DNA from: Quercus robur
Taxonomy: Eukaryota; Streptophyta; Magnoliopsida; Fagales; Fagaceae
Reading direction: 5' to 3'
NCBI RefSeq assembly: GCF_932294415.1
Contig: NC_065536.1
Coordinates: forward strand, 47,589,854-47,653,853
Length of the DNA stretch: 64,000 nt
Below, piece by piece: positions 12,210-23,219 of this stretch; the stretch's first letter is position 1, and every line of letters begins with the position of its first letter. A model generated the notes under the pieces. The model made no database searches. It had not been told where the DNA came from and saw only the letters and a program-made list of their open reading frames with translations. Both the position numbers and the translations under genes were made by a program.

Positions 12210-12214
12210 ACACT

Positions 12215-12332
12215 TGAACCTCCTTTTGCTATTTATACAGCCAAATCCTGCATTGCTTGCAAAAAGACCAACCCTACTTCCATAGCAAAAGCTTCAATTT
12301 CCACCACTTGAAAAATGCCCTCTACCCACTTC
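12215..12332 (-). pseudogene. Remainder of the RNase H-like fossil, left copy
   Basis: This stretch matches 19627-19745 and gives EIEAFAMEVGLVFLQAMQDLA on the minus strand, the start of the RNase H-like fold. It is separated from its other half only by Tat-1. Similarity to the right-hand copy ends at 12332, in the middle of this relic. Confidence 0.65.
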
Positions 12333-14287
12333 AATAAACAACTAAGTTTTGATAAGATATTGTCACAATATTTAAATTTTTACAATAAATGATGACATAT
12401 GTTATAATTGAAACTTTTCATCAAATTAAATACCTATAACCACTTGCAACGAATATTTTGTTATTCATACTTCCATCTTTATCATCTTATTTTATGAGTC
12501 TAACTACGATGTTTAGTTTATTTAATTTTTAATGAATACATTTTGAAGAAAGAAAGCAAATAAAAAAAGAACAAGATAACAAAGACATATGTCATTGAAG
12601 TTTTTACTAGATAAAATTATAAATCTAGAAAATTTAAACCTCTAATAAATTAATATTCTTTAGGTAACAAATAGAATACCATACATCATCATTTTTTACG
12701 AAAAGTATGACTAACACATAAAACTCAAAATACATGAATAAATTTTTTGGGACATTAAAATTTAGTGAGCCATTTTAGATATTGCACAATGAAAATTCTA
12801 GTAACCATAATATTTTGTTAGAGTTTAACTAAGAGAGTAATAGCAGAGACTATATGCTTGTCTACAAAATATAAATGAGAAAATTATTCAACTTCAAAGT
12901 TGGGGAGGGGAGGGGGGAGAGGAGGGAATGAAACTACCCCAAACATAGAGGGGAAAAGTACTTTTTTCCTTCTTCTTTTTTGGTCAGTAAAACTATGTTT
13001 TTTTGCTTTAAACAATAAGTTAAAAAAAAATAAAAATAAAAAAAAAGAGAAAAATAAAGAAAAATAAAAAGAAGTCAGCTCAAAAAAACTGTCTGTAAAA
13101 CTATGAGTTTTGGCTCAACAAATTAGCTAAAAAAAAGGGTTAGGAACACAAGAAATGTCACAATATTTTCTCAATACCTTTATTTTAGCTATGGTGGGAC
13201 TAAGTATGATATTTTATTATTTTATTTTTGAGTAATTCTACGTCCATAACATTTTCACAACAAATCTTAAGTGGTAAACTATTATTGGTTTTTTTATTGG
13301 GACAACCATTTTAAACTATGCATTAAAAAAAAATAAAAAAAATAAAAAAAAAAAAACAACAACAACAACAACAACAAACAAAAAACCAACAGACGAAAAT
13401 TGTGCGTAGACTAGTGAATTTTGGCTCACCAAATTTGACTAAACCAAAAAAGAAGTTTAAGAACATAACAAAATGTCACAATATTTTTACAATACTTTTA
13501 TTTTCAACTATGGTAAGTTTCAATCAAATATTTTATTATTTATTTTATAAAAATACTATCATCATAATATTTTCATTACAAATTCTAGTTGGCAAGTTGT
13601 TACTGATTTTAAAATGGATCCACGACTAATATCACTTTTTTATTCATCAATAGTAACTTACCACCTATGATTTGTTGTGAAATTAATGTGAAAATGTTAT
13701 GGACTTAGCATTTTTTTTATTGGATCTATAAGAAACTGAGACCTCAACAATTATAAAGATATTGTGATAACAGCAAGTGTTACAAACTTTTCACAAAAAT
13801 AAATATTTTCAGTTGTGGTTAGTCATAATATCATATTTAATTATTTTATTTCAATCAATAAGAAATTGACACCTAAATAATTTTAAAAATATTATAAAAT
13901 TTATTGTGTCAGTATAACAATATATATGACAACTTATATAAATGTATATATTTTTAAAAAGCACAAACCGAAATGACGTGACTGAAAAGAAAAAGAAAAA
14001 AAATACAAAATAGTGAGTTTTGCTCACCAATTGACTAAACCAAGTTTACTGTAGAAAAAGCCCTTGGCTCTTTTTATATGGTCAGTGGAAATAGTAATTA
14101 ATTAGGGCCTAGAGGTGGGATTTGCAAGCATAGCTATATTTGACTAAAGTGATGGTCGCATATACAAAATTTAATACATAAATCTTACAAATTAACATAC
14201 CTTCAATTACAAAAAAGTAATTCAAAATATTTATTTATCATGCCGTTTCAAACTTTTAGCTACATCAATCATATTTTTGACATATAA
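12333..14287. other. AT-rich intergenic stretch with diverged direct repeats
   Basis: I see no gene here. Two or three diverged copies of a block of about 300 bases can be followed (near 13090-13290, 13400-13600 and 13740-13860). The blocks share phrases such as GAGTTTTGGCTCA and ATGTCACAATATTTT. A short AAC microsatellite lies near 13355. Confidence 0.5.
12902..12927 (+). other. G-rich run, possible G-quadruplex
   Basis: GGGGAGGGGAGGGGGGAGAG followed by GAGGG gives four or more closely spaced G runs in an otherwise AT-rich region. This fits the simple G-quadruplex rule. No gene is close by. Confidence 0.5.
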
Positions 14288-14685
14288 GAGCATTCACATT
14301 AAAGCATCTAAAAAATTTAAGTTTTTAGCAACTTAAAACATTACTTTATCTATTTTAACAACCTATTTTATAATACACCATACAGTAAATGTTTTATAAT
14401 AACATTCAATATATTAAAATAATATAAATAATACAATAAAATAATATATCTACGGATCTACTACAATAACCAACCACTACAATCATCACTACATTAAAAT
14501 ACTTTTTTTTTTAACATTCTACATTAAAATATTATTTTTTATTTTTAGTTTTGAGCTACAGTGGGCTGCTATATAGAGCAGCCCTAGCAGCCTACTGTAG
14601 CTCAAATTTAAATTTTTTTAACTTTAGCTGCTTTGTTGCAGCCACAGTTTTGGAGAGTTGGTTGCCAACCTCACTGGGGATGCTC
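14288..14685. mobile_element. MITE-like element with a nested palindrome
   Basis: The ends GAGCATTCACATT and CAGTGGGGATGCTC (the latter read as its complement) are imperfect inverted repeats. Inside, 14549-14607 is a strong hairpin: TTGAGCTACAGTGGGCTGCT pairs with its near complement around GCTATATAGAGC. The structure resembles small non-autonomous DNA transposons of plants. No convincing target duplication is seen, so the superfamily is open. Confidence 0.6.
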
Positions 14686-14703
14686 ATAGTTAAACCTTTT
14701 TTA

Positions 14704-15023
14704 TATTTTTTTTGGGGTTGAAAGGGGCATTATTATTAACAAAAAGGAAAGTTAAGCAGATACAGATGCCACACTGGCAGCAACAAGTCTAGAATAATAC
14801 AAGCCATTGATATCCTTAGCTACTAAAGTCTCAAGTTCAGCAGTAAAAGGAAAATCAAACACAACAATGTCTTCCCTCATGGAGCTGCCCCATTTTGCCA
14901 GCCAATCCGCGTATTTGTTGGCTTCTCTAAACGTGTGGATCACCCTTACTTGAGGAAGCTTGTCCAGGAGAAACCTGCAGTCAGATAACAGGGGAGCAAA
15001 AGCTGAATTAGGATTCTTTTTTG
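14704..15023 (-). mobile_element. 5'-truncated LINE (L1-type) with RNase H domain fragment
   Basis: The insertion is flanked by the perfect 16-bp duplication AGTTAAACCTTTTTTA (14688-14703 and 15024-15039). The minus strand reads NSAFAPLLSDCRFLLDKL, then VIHTFREANKYADWLAKWGS and EDIVVFDFPF, which is the C-terminal half of the RNase H-like domain of plant L1 elements. The T-rich left edge is the poly-A tail of the minus-strand copy. Only about 320 bp were copied, as is usual for aborted target-primed insertion. The reading frame of the fragment is open, so it is not very old. Confidence 0.88.
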
Positions 15024-15694
15024 AGTTAAACCTTTTTTAATAAGATTTATAGTAGCTTTTACGTTAAATTTTCAGTTAACTAAGATAATTAATCCTTGTG
15101 TATTTGTTTTAGCATGAGTGATTTTCAAGCTCACTGTCCAGTTACACCTTCCCCTCTTTGCCTTGAGTACAATATTTCATTGTTGACATGTAGGTATACA
15201 GGGGTAGCTCCACATTGAAGCCATGTTGCCACAAAACTAGCTTGACTTGAAAAGAAATATAATTATTATACATAAATTTTAAAAAATTTATGATTTTTTA
15301 ACCTTTAAAAAAAAAGTTGTGAGTGCTCTAAATTTTTTTAGGCACAACATAATAAAACTTTAAAAATTGTAAGACTTTATCTTCTTTTTTTTTTTTTTTT
15401 TTTTTGTTAACTAAGACTTTATCTATTTGTATATATATAAATATATATTTTGTCAATATATAAAGTTTTTTTTATTAAATTTTGTATAATTCCAATTTGA
15501 TAATGACCACTTTGAAAAAAAAATCATAGAGCGATCATTGTAAGTATATATATAAATGTACAACAAAGGCTACAACCAACCACACAACCAAAAGAAAAAT
15601 GTATAAAGAAAGGCTAAATGAACTAGACTTCTTGGAGATTACATATATATAATTATTAGAAATACTGAATGATTGTATTGTATTTCTCAAGTAA
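15024..15694. other. AT-rich stretch, no gene seen
   Basis: It holds homopolymer T and A runs and TA-rich microsatellites. No coding, RNA or mobile-element signal was recognised apart from the LINE target duplication at its left edge. Confidence 0.5.
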
Positions 15695-16998
15695 TCTATA
15701 TATATATATAAAAAATCGAAGCCTTTGCTGGCACCACAATTTTCCACGTCAGCACAACACAATATTTAAAAAATAAAAAATTAAATTAAAAACATTATTT
15801 AATTTTTCTTTTTTTGGATAAAATCTGATAAAATCTAATATTTTAAGCTGACTTTAATCTAAAGATTATTATTTTTTTTTAAAAATCTACAATAAAAGGA
15901 TAAGTATCTGCTTTATTGCAATAAACCCAAAAACAAAGTTAACTAATTTTTTAGAAACCCTACAACCAAACTTCTTGAACCCTACGTTATAGAATATAAT
16001 TTGTTTATTTCAAAATCTTTTGATTATGCGTTAATTTATTTTTTGCTATTATATATATTAGATAACAACAAAAAATTAAATATATATCACCATATGCCAC
16101 AAAGATGATTATTATTTTAAAAAAAAAAAATCTGCAATAAAAAGATAAGTATCGGCTTTATTGCAATAAACCCAAAAAAAAAAGTTAATTAATTTTTTAA
16201 AAACCCTACAACTAAACTTCTTGAACTCTACGTTATAGAATATAATTTTTTTATTTCAAAATCTTTTGATTATGCGTTAATTTATTTTTTGCTATTATAT
16301 ATTAGATAACAACAAAAAATTAAATATATATCACCATATGCCACAAAGATGATTATTTATAAAAAAAAATAATAATAAAAATAAAAAATTACAATAAAAG
16401 GATAAGTATCGGCTTTATTGCAATAAACCCAAAAAAAAAAGTTAATTAATTTTTTAAAAACCCTACCAAACTTCTTGAACTCTACGTTATAGAATATATA
16501 TTTTTTTATTTCAAAATCTTTTGATTATGCGTTAATTTATTTTTTTTGCTATTATATATTAGATAACAACAAAAAATTAAAAAATGCATTTTTGCATTAG
16601 TTATTGCAATATCTGAACATGTTTAGCAGATTTCAACGGTTATACCATGAATTATATATTCTTTTAAAGATAACCTATTTTTCTCTTGTATTTCTCTATT
16701 TTGTAGTCATAAATATATATTTTTTGTTTCAAAATTTTCTAGCCAGTGAATCTTCTTATTCTTTAATATTTTTTGGCATTTCGAGAATTTTAATATCTGA
16801 AATCAATTGGTAGATTTTTCACAAGATATTGCACGTTCAAACAATGACTTCTTTATCAAATCGTAATAAAAATTGAAGTGAAACAAAAGAAATTCATGAA
16901 ATAGTATAGTTTCATAATCAATTTTAAATTTTATATAATTATTTTAGTCTATTAAACAAACAAGTAAGTTCCCGTGCATAGCACGAGTTTGCGACTAG
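15695..16998 (+). mobile_element. Non-autonomous Helitron with three internal repeats
   Basis: The left end is TCTATATATATA, preceded by A. The right end is CTAG, followed by T. About 10 bases before the right end lies the hairpin CCCGTGCATAGCACGAG. An A|TC...CTAG|T insertion without target duplication and a short 3' hairpin are the Helitron hallmarks. No Rep/helicase is encoded. The interior (about 15860-16580) holds three copies of a block of 245-257 bp, each starting near GATAAGTATC and containing CTTTATTGCAATAAACCC. Confidence 0.85.
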
Positions 16999-18104
16999 TA
17001 GAATATACATAAGTGCCTTTATATAAAAGGCAGAATGTGCAATACAAGTAAGTGTGCTATACAAGTAAACAAGGTAAACTTAAAGCCCACGTACCCTAAT
17101 ACACGTTAACAATAATAATTGTCGCCCCTTTGGAATTTTTGGAATACAAAGGTTCAACGAACTGACATATGCTTTTGCAAAATGGACGGTAGTTTAGAAT
17201 CTTTCCAAAAGCTCACGTCTTACCAGAGAGAGTGAGAGAGAAATTCAAGTGTTTATAACTTTATAAAGAATGAAGCTTCAAAGAAGGACCCCTTTAAAGG
17301 AAATGGTGACATGAAAAAGCAATACTTTCTTTTCCATGCAAGTATAGTTTCGCTGTATGTTTTGGGTGCCTTTTTTAAAAAAAAAAAAAACGCTTATGAG
17401 AAGATGGAAAAATAAGAATGGTGTATAATAAAGAGCCATGCTTCTAGGTGCTACTCAAAAGGAGATGTACAGTGATTTAATTACTATTATAATACTAGAT
17501 ATTTTTCTCCATATGATTCATGTGGGATTTCCTTCTACTTTTAGTTATTTATTGGCTTAATAGTTAATATGATACTCCCTTCTCTTGAGGTTTGTGATGA
17601 ACACGACCTATAGTAATGATTGTACAGATACTTCTAGATACATCTGTCATCTCTCAAACTGTTAAGTTTCTAACGGAATATTCTAATTTCTGAAAAAATG
17701 ATTCCTACTAACTATCTTCTTAGCTTCCCTAGGGTTTTAGAAAAACAATACTCATCATTAAATATAGACAAAATGACACCTTATTCGTTATTCCTAAGGT
17801 TTGTAATGGTTGAGAATATTATGTTCCAAGCTTATTACAAGTCCACATACTATGATCAAGCCAGATTTTTTTTTTTTTTTTTTTTTGTTTCTTTTTATAA
17901 AACTTATTCTCGAGAGACGGAGAGGGGGGAAATATATATATATATATATATATATTATAATTTTATATTTGGGCCCCTCTTTCAAAAAATTTGGGTCCCC
18001 TCCCCTACAATTTAAATTTTACATTAATTTCATTGTAATAACATTTGCATCAATTGTAAAATAACATAAGGTCCAAATTGGTCCAAAAAACCCCAAAATA
18101 TACC

Positions 18105-18258
18105 CACATCAATCTATGTATCATTGTGCAAAAATATATTTATGCTACAACAATTGTGTAAATATACACAATTATTATAGCATAAATGTATTTTTGCAAA
18201 TTTACACAATTACTATAGTACAAATGTATTTTTGTATAATGATACATAGATTGATGTG
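18105..18258. repeat. Long imperfect inverted repeat, second copy
   Basis: Counterpart of 967-1120, with the same hairpin arms and a few substitutions. Confidence 0.75.
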
Positions 18259-19016
18259 AATGTATTTTGGGGTTGATATGACAAATTTACATAATTATTG
18301 TAGCTATGCAAATGAATATTTTAGAAATTGTTTAGATTGAGGGCAGTGGTTTTTGATTGAGGAAGAGAAACGAATTGAGATAATAATAAAAAATTGATAA
18401 GGAAATAGTATTACAATGAAATGTAGTGTAAAATCATATAATTGGGTTTGGGCTGTGACAAGAAATGTCTATCAACCCCACATATTTCATTCCTTCCCCC
18501 AAAGAATGAGGAAGGTATGAAAACACTATTCCCTCAAACAATGAGGAAGTTATCCCCGTTTAGAAAGTAGGTTTGTTTGTTGTTCGCAGATAGCCAACAC
18601 AAAACCTAGGAGCCGAACACTCTTTCCCCATTCAGCCGGAGTCCTTGTGATTTCTTCTCTTCCCTGAACTTCCGAACATCCCCCACCAAAGGTATCATTG
18701 GGTCACTACCATTCTTACTAAAGCCAACAACTTGTAGAGATTATGAAATTTTTGCTTCGAGTCTAGCGATCGAAGAACAAGAGCTGCAAATAATGAAATT
18801 AAGCAAAAAAAAAAAGTTGACTTGCTTTCCAGTTGTATAATCACGACCAAACTCTTTTTCATAAGGATTTCATTATACGAGCTAAACCTGTGGAACTGTT
18901 AGGCAAAATTCTGTAGTGCAAGCCAAGCACTCCTAAAAATTAAGGTCAGGATACATACATAGTCCATTGACTTACTAAAGGATTTTCCATGCTTAGAATT
19001 AGAACGCTAGAAATTC

Positions 19017-19745
19017 TTTTTTTTTTTTTTTTTTGAAGTCAAACTCAATAATGAATACTTTCATTCAAACATCAGTACATCAGACTTTAGAAGATAACTG
19101 TTGCTTGTCTTCAAGCCATATCTTGTCTTGGTCTCCAAACTGAGCATGCTTAGCCACCAAATAGGCTGCTCATTTGCATCTCTGAAAGCCTTTGAGAAAA
19201 CGACCTCTGAGAGAGATTGTGCTCCTGCCAGAATCCCTTGGATCAAGTGACCAAACTCGGACCTATGATTCTCACCCTCCATTACAGCTTTTTAAATGAC
19301 ACTTGAATCTCCAGAATCCCTTGCATCAAGTGACGAACCCAGACCTTTGATTCTCACTCTCCATTACAGCTTAGTAGATGACACTTGAATCTCCAGAATC
19401 CCTTGCATCAAGTGACGAACTCGGACCCATGATTCTCACCCTCCATTACAGCTTTTTAAATGACACTTGAATCTCCAGAATCCCTTGCATCAAGTGACGA
19501 ACCTGGACCTTTGATTCTCACTCTCCATTACAGCTTAGTAGATGACACTTGAATCTCCAGAATCCCTTGCATCAAGTGACGAACCCGGACCTTTGATTCT
19601 CACCCTCCATCAGAGCTTTGTAAATTACACTTGAACCCCTTCTGCTATTTAAACAGCCAAATCCTGCATCGCTTGCAAAAAGACCAACCCTGCTTCCATA
19701 GCAAAAGCTTCAATTTCCACCACTTGAAAAATGCCCTCTACCCAG
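19017..19745 (-). pseudogene. Fossil RNase H-like LINE fragment, right copy, with 82-bp tandem repeats
   Basis: The same relic as at 1885, here uninterrupted. Minus-strand residues include EIEAFAMEVGLVFLQAM, then five or so 82-bp units (about 19230-19640), then SLSEVVFSKAFRDANE and an A tail (T run 19017-19034). The relic's right edge at 19745 is also where similarity between the two segment copies stops. Confidence 0.6.
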
Positions 19746-20113
19746 TCAGAGTTTATATAAATATATATATATATTCAAATCTCCATTAGAAACACCCAAA
19801 AATGTTATTTGACCTATAACACCACCACAAAAACACTAATAAATGAAGGGCGTAGTGCAATGCAATGCTAATCAGGTGACTGTGCCACAACACTGCATCG
19901 AGTATGGACCATTCAGTCTTGTAAACCGAGTCAAAATATGTTTTACTATGGTTCTGTTGATTGTATCAGTCAATATAGAAGAAGCCACAACACCAAGATT
20001 TAAAAAACAAAAATAAAAAATCACTTCTATCATTGCAGTAACAAACTCCAGCATAAGATACAACAGAAAGGCACTATTCTATCTTGGACAAAATAGACCC
20101 TAGACGTACAATG

Positions 20114-20136
20114 CCCCCCCCCCCCCCCCCCCCCCC
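20114..20136. repeat. Run of 23 C
   Basis: An uninterrupted C run about 280 bases past the stop codon of the OTU gene. It reads as a G run on that gene's strand, and it may lie in the 3' UTR. Its true length is uncertain, since such runs are hard to sequence. Confidence 0.7.
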
Positions 20137-20414
20137 AAAAAAAAGAGGAAAAATACTCAACCACAACAATAAAAGAAGCCGGTGAAGAATACTACTACAG
20201 GTTGCTCAATTGCAGACATAAGACCTACTAGTTAGAGTCAAAGCCGATTCTAGCTATTGCTAACAAAAAAATGAATTCTATGCAATGAAACTCTCCTTGT
20301 CACCCAGAAAGGAATCAGAAGAACTTGATTGCATCTGAAACATTACAGGAAAAAATAAATGGAACAACTACTTCTACTCAAACTCTAAGCCACAAAACTG
20401 CAGGACAAGTATCC

Positions 20415-23040
20415 TCAAAGTACCATTGCAACCTTCTCCTGGGAAACATAAGAAGAAGGATGGGCAATCAGGGGCTCATAGTGATCAGCTCCAGCGCCAC
20501 ACCAACCTGCAAGTAAAACTGAAATGCTTAGCCAAACTAAAAGATAAAAAGGAATGAACAATGGTTGTGCAGTTGACCCGAAGGATTCATGGGAGATTGA
20601 GATTCATAAATGATTGAATGAGAATCAATCACTACACAAATGCTTGTACATAGGCAACAATGAAGTGTAACACAAAGAGATAGCTCCATTACCTGTTCCT
20701 TTCATGAAAAGGAAAAAGGGAAGTTCACAAATTTGACTCCTAGGGCGATGTGGGAGGAAGAAAACACAATTTTCTTCGTCAACCATTGCATCTGCTCCAT
20801 GTGCTTGCACCTGCATGAAATTAATTAATACAAGGACACTTAAGGAGAACCAAATGCACCTACATAGAGCAGATTTAAAATAGAAATGAGTTTGCCTAGA
20901 TGACCAACACCAGATACTCAAAATGAGATGTTAATAAGATAAACTGAACCAAACACACCCTTTTACTTGCCATCAATGTTTATTATAAAAGGCAGGGGTT
21001 GGTCATCTTTAGCAATGAGAACCATATGCACCCATATAGAGCAGGTTTAAAATAAAACGCATTCACCTAGATCAAGATGACCTACACCAGATACTCTGAT
21101 ACTCAAGAATACACTTCTGTAAGACAAGTTGAACTAAATACACACTTGACATCAATGTCCATTCTCAAAGGCTATCTATGTCTCAAGGCAAGCACCCCTA
21201 ACAGATTACTGCTTTTCACAGCAACACTCAAAATCACAATATGAGCCAATGCATGAAAACAAGTGCAAGACATTAGTAACTATGAAAACTGGTGCATAAA
21301 CATACTATCAATTTTTAAAAAATTGCAAATATCACATGACAATCAAATCACAAACATAATAAGATTTTCATACTGTTGGAGCTTACAAAGAACAAGATTA
21401 CCGATCATACACACGCTTTATACATTCCAAATGCAACATTAAAGGTATGAGACATAATATGAAAACTTAGCATTATCAGATATACCATGTTATAACTATA
21501 ATGTACAGCTGAAACAGGTCCAAAGCAAGATTTATAATCAATTACCAAATATCAATATCCCGATCATGCAATGAAGCTGTAAGAAAGAAAAATAGAATCA
21601 ATCTAAGAACCAAATGTTCTCCTTACCACATAAATCTCCCTCTTGAACTCTGTTGCAAGACACTCTATTGCTATATCATCTCCAAAAGCTGCAGCATGAC
21701 CTTCCCTATTCTCATCTACAGTTAATAAACCCTCCTCAGTATACTGCAAAGTGATGATATCATATTCATCATCAGATGAACCAGAGATCGACATGTATTT
21801 CGCCCAACTCGGACCATCATTCACCGGAACACATCTCTCTTTGTAAATAGACTCCGCCGCCATTTCTCTACAATCAGTAGTAAAAAAAATCATTACAATA
21901 AAGAACACAAGCAAACTACATGCTACCAAATCTTCAAGCAACAACATTCCCACTTCAAGAACAAGAATTTACTCTCTACAACGCTAAAAGGAACCCCAAA
22001 TGTGGGACTTAATTAAAAAAAAAAGTTAAACCTTAAATAATCTTTTTTTTTTTTTAATTTTATTTGAGAAAAATCTTAAAATTTGAAAAAAAAAAAAATC
22101 ATTTGAGAAAATCTTAACTTTTTTTTTTTTTTTTAAAAAGATCTTTTATTTGAGAATATCTTAAAATTTAAAAATAAAAATAAAAATTTTATTTGGGGGG
22201 GAAAAAAAGAACTTTTTCAGTTTACTGCGTTGATTTTTTTTTTTTTTTTTTTTTTTTGAAAAATGAAAAATCAAAGATTGATAAATGTTAGATTTGATTT
22301 CTTATCCAAGAATTGGAACAAGCAGATCCAAGAAATGTTACCCAGACAAACAGATCTAAGACTTGAAAAAAAAGAAAAAGAAGAAAAAGAGATCTATACC
22401 TTTGCATGCCGAGTTGAACGAGCTCGTCAATGGCGGAATCCAAAGACAAGCGATCTTGTTTGTCAGCCAACAACTTGACCTCCTGAACCACATGGATCCC
22501 CCACCCGCTTTTCAGATCCGGCGCGTACATATGCTTTATCGCCTCCTCTATGCTCTCCCTCTCCTCCGCCTTCGCCGATCCGAAATCCTCCATGAACCTC
22601 CTCACCGTCCGCCTCCTCAGCTCCCGCGCGTCCTCCCCACGCGCCTCGTCCTCCTCCTCCGCCTCCGCCAAGCCCATCGCCTTCTGCGACGCCGTGAACA
22701 GGCAGTTTCCGTCGGACGAAACCTCTCCTCCGTGCGACAGCCGGAATACCACCGACGCGGAGGAGCCGTCCTGTGGGTGCTTCCACAGGACGCCCTTCGC
22801 GTGCAGCCTCTGCAAGTGGCGGCGCTGCTGGTCCTCCAGGCCGTGGACCGAATCCCATTGGTCCACGAGATCTACGGCCTGGATTGCATCAAGAGCAGCA
22901 GCAGCAGCGGCGGTAGTAGTAGGTGGAGGTGGCGGCGGTGATGGCGGCGTTGACTTTTGGTCCTTCCATGGTGACGATGAATTTTGAAATGCCTCTGCAA
23001 CGGTCGAAGAATCAAAGAGCAATTTCCCCATTTCCCCCAA
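20415..23040 (-). CDS. OTU-family cysteine protease (deubiquitinase), four exons
   Basis: Exons are 23040-22400, 21867-21627, 20810-20693 and 20506-20415. All introns are GT-AG and all phases agree, giving 363 residues. The catalytic Cys lies in SSDGNCLFTASQKAMG (Cys 113) and the likely catalytic His in GAGADHYEPLIAHPS (His 342), as in OTU proteases, which remove ubiquitin from proteins. The N-terminal 60 residues are low in complexity (Pro, Thr and Ala runs). A charged Glu/Arg-rich helix region follows the Cys. No signal peptide or membrane segment is seen, so the protein is probably cytosolic or nuclear. Exon 1 is very GC-rich compared with its surroundings. The first ATG in frame was chosen; a second Met at residue 4 is possible. 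The gene looks intact. The exact plant OTU subgroup was not determined. Confidence 0.93.
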
Positions 23041-23139
23041 CTTTTTCTTTTTCTTTTTTGCAAAATTTATTTTCTTTTTAATTATTCTTTATTTTTCTCT
23101 TCTTTCTTTTCTTCCTCTTGAATGTGGAGGAGAGAAGAG

Positions 23140-23219
23140 TTGCAGAGAGGAGAGAGAGAGAAAGAGAGAGAATGGGGTTAACGGATAGATGTACGAAGCG
23201 GGAGAATTAAGCCACGTGG
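23140..23219 (-). promoter_or_regulatory. Upstream region of the OTU gene: GA-rich tract and G-box
   Basis: A GAGA-rich tract (about 23140-23172) lies 100-130 bases before the start codon. The palindrome CCACGTGG (23212-23219), a perfect G-box core bound by bZIP and bHLH factors, lies about 175 bases before it. A role in regulation is inferred from position only. The duplicated block A1 begins at the very next base. Confidence 0.5.

Larger units (their letters stand above)
17182..19745. repeat. Right copy of the duplicated segment (no LTR insertion)
   Basis: Aligns with 1-2493 plus 12215-12332. It lacks Tat-1 and so shows the uninterrupted target, TAAATTACACTTGAACC. By eye the copies differ at a few percent of positions. 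No host gene is visible. Confidence 0.92.

Noticed and set aside
22363-22987. Long plus-strand and alternative-frame open frames over the OTU first exon
   Set aside because: They are shadows of a GC-rich coding exon on the minus strand. Their residues are biased and match nothing that I recognise.
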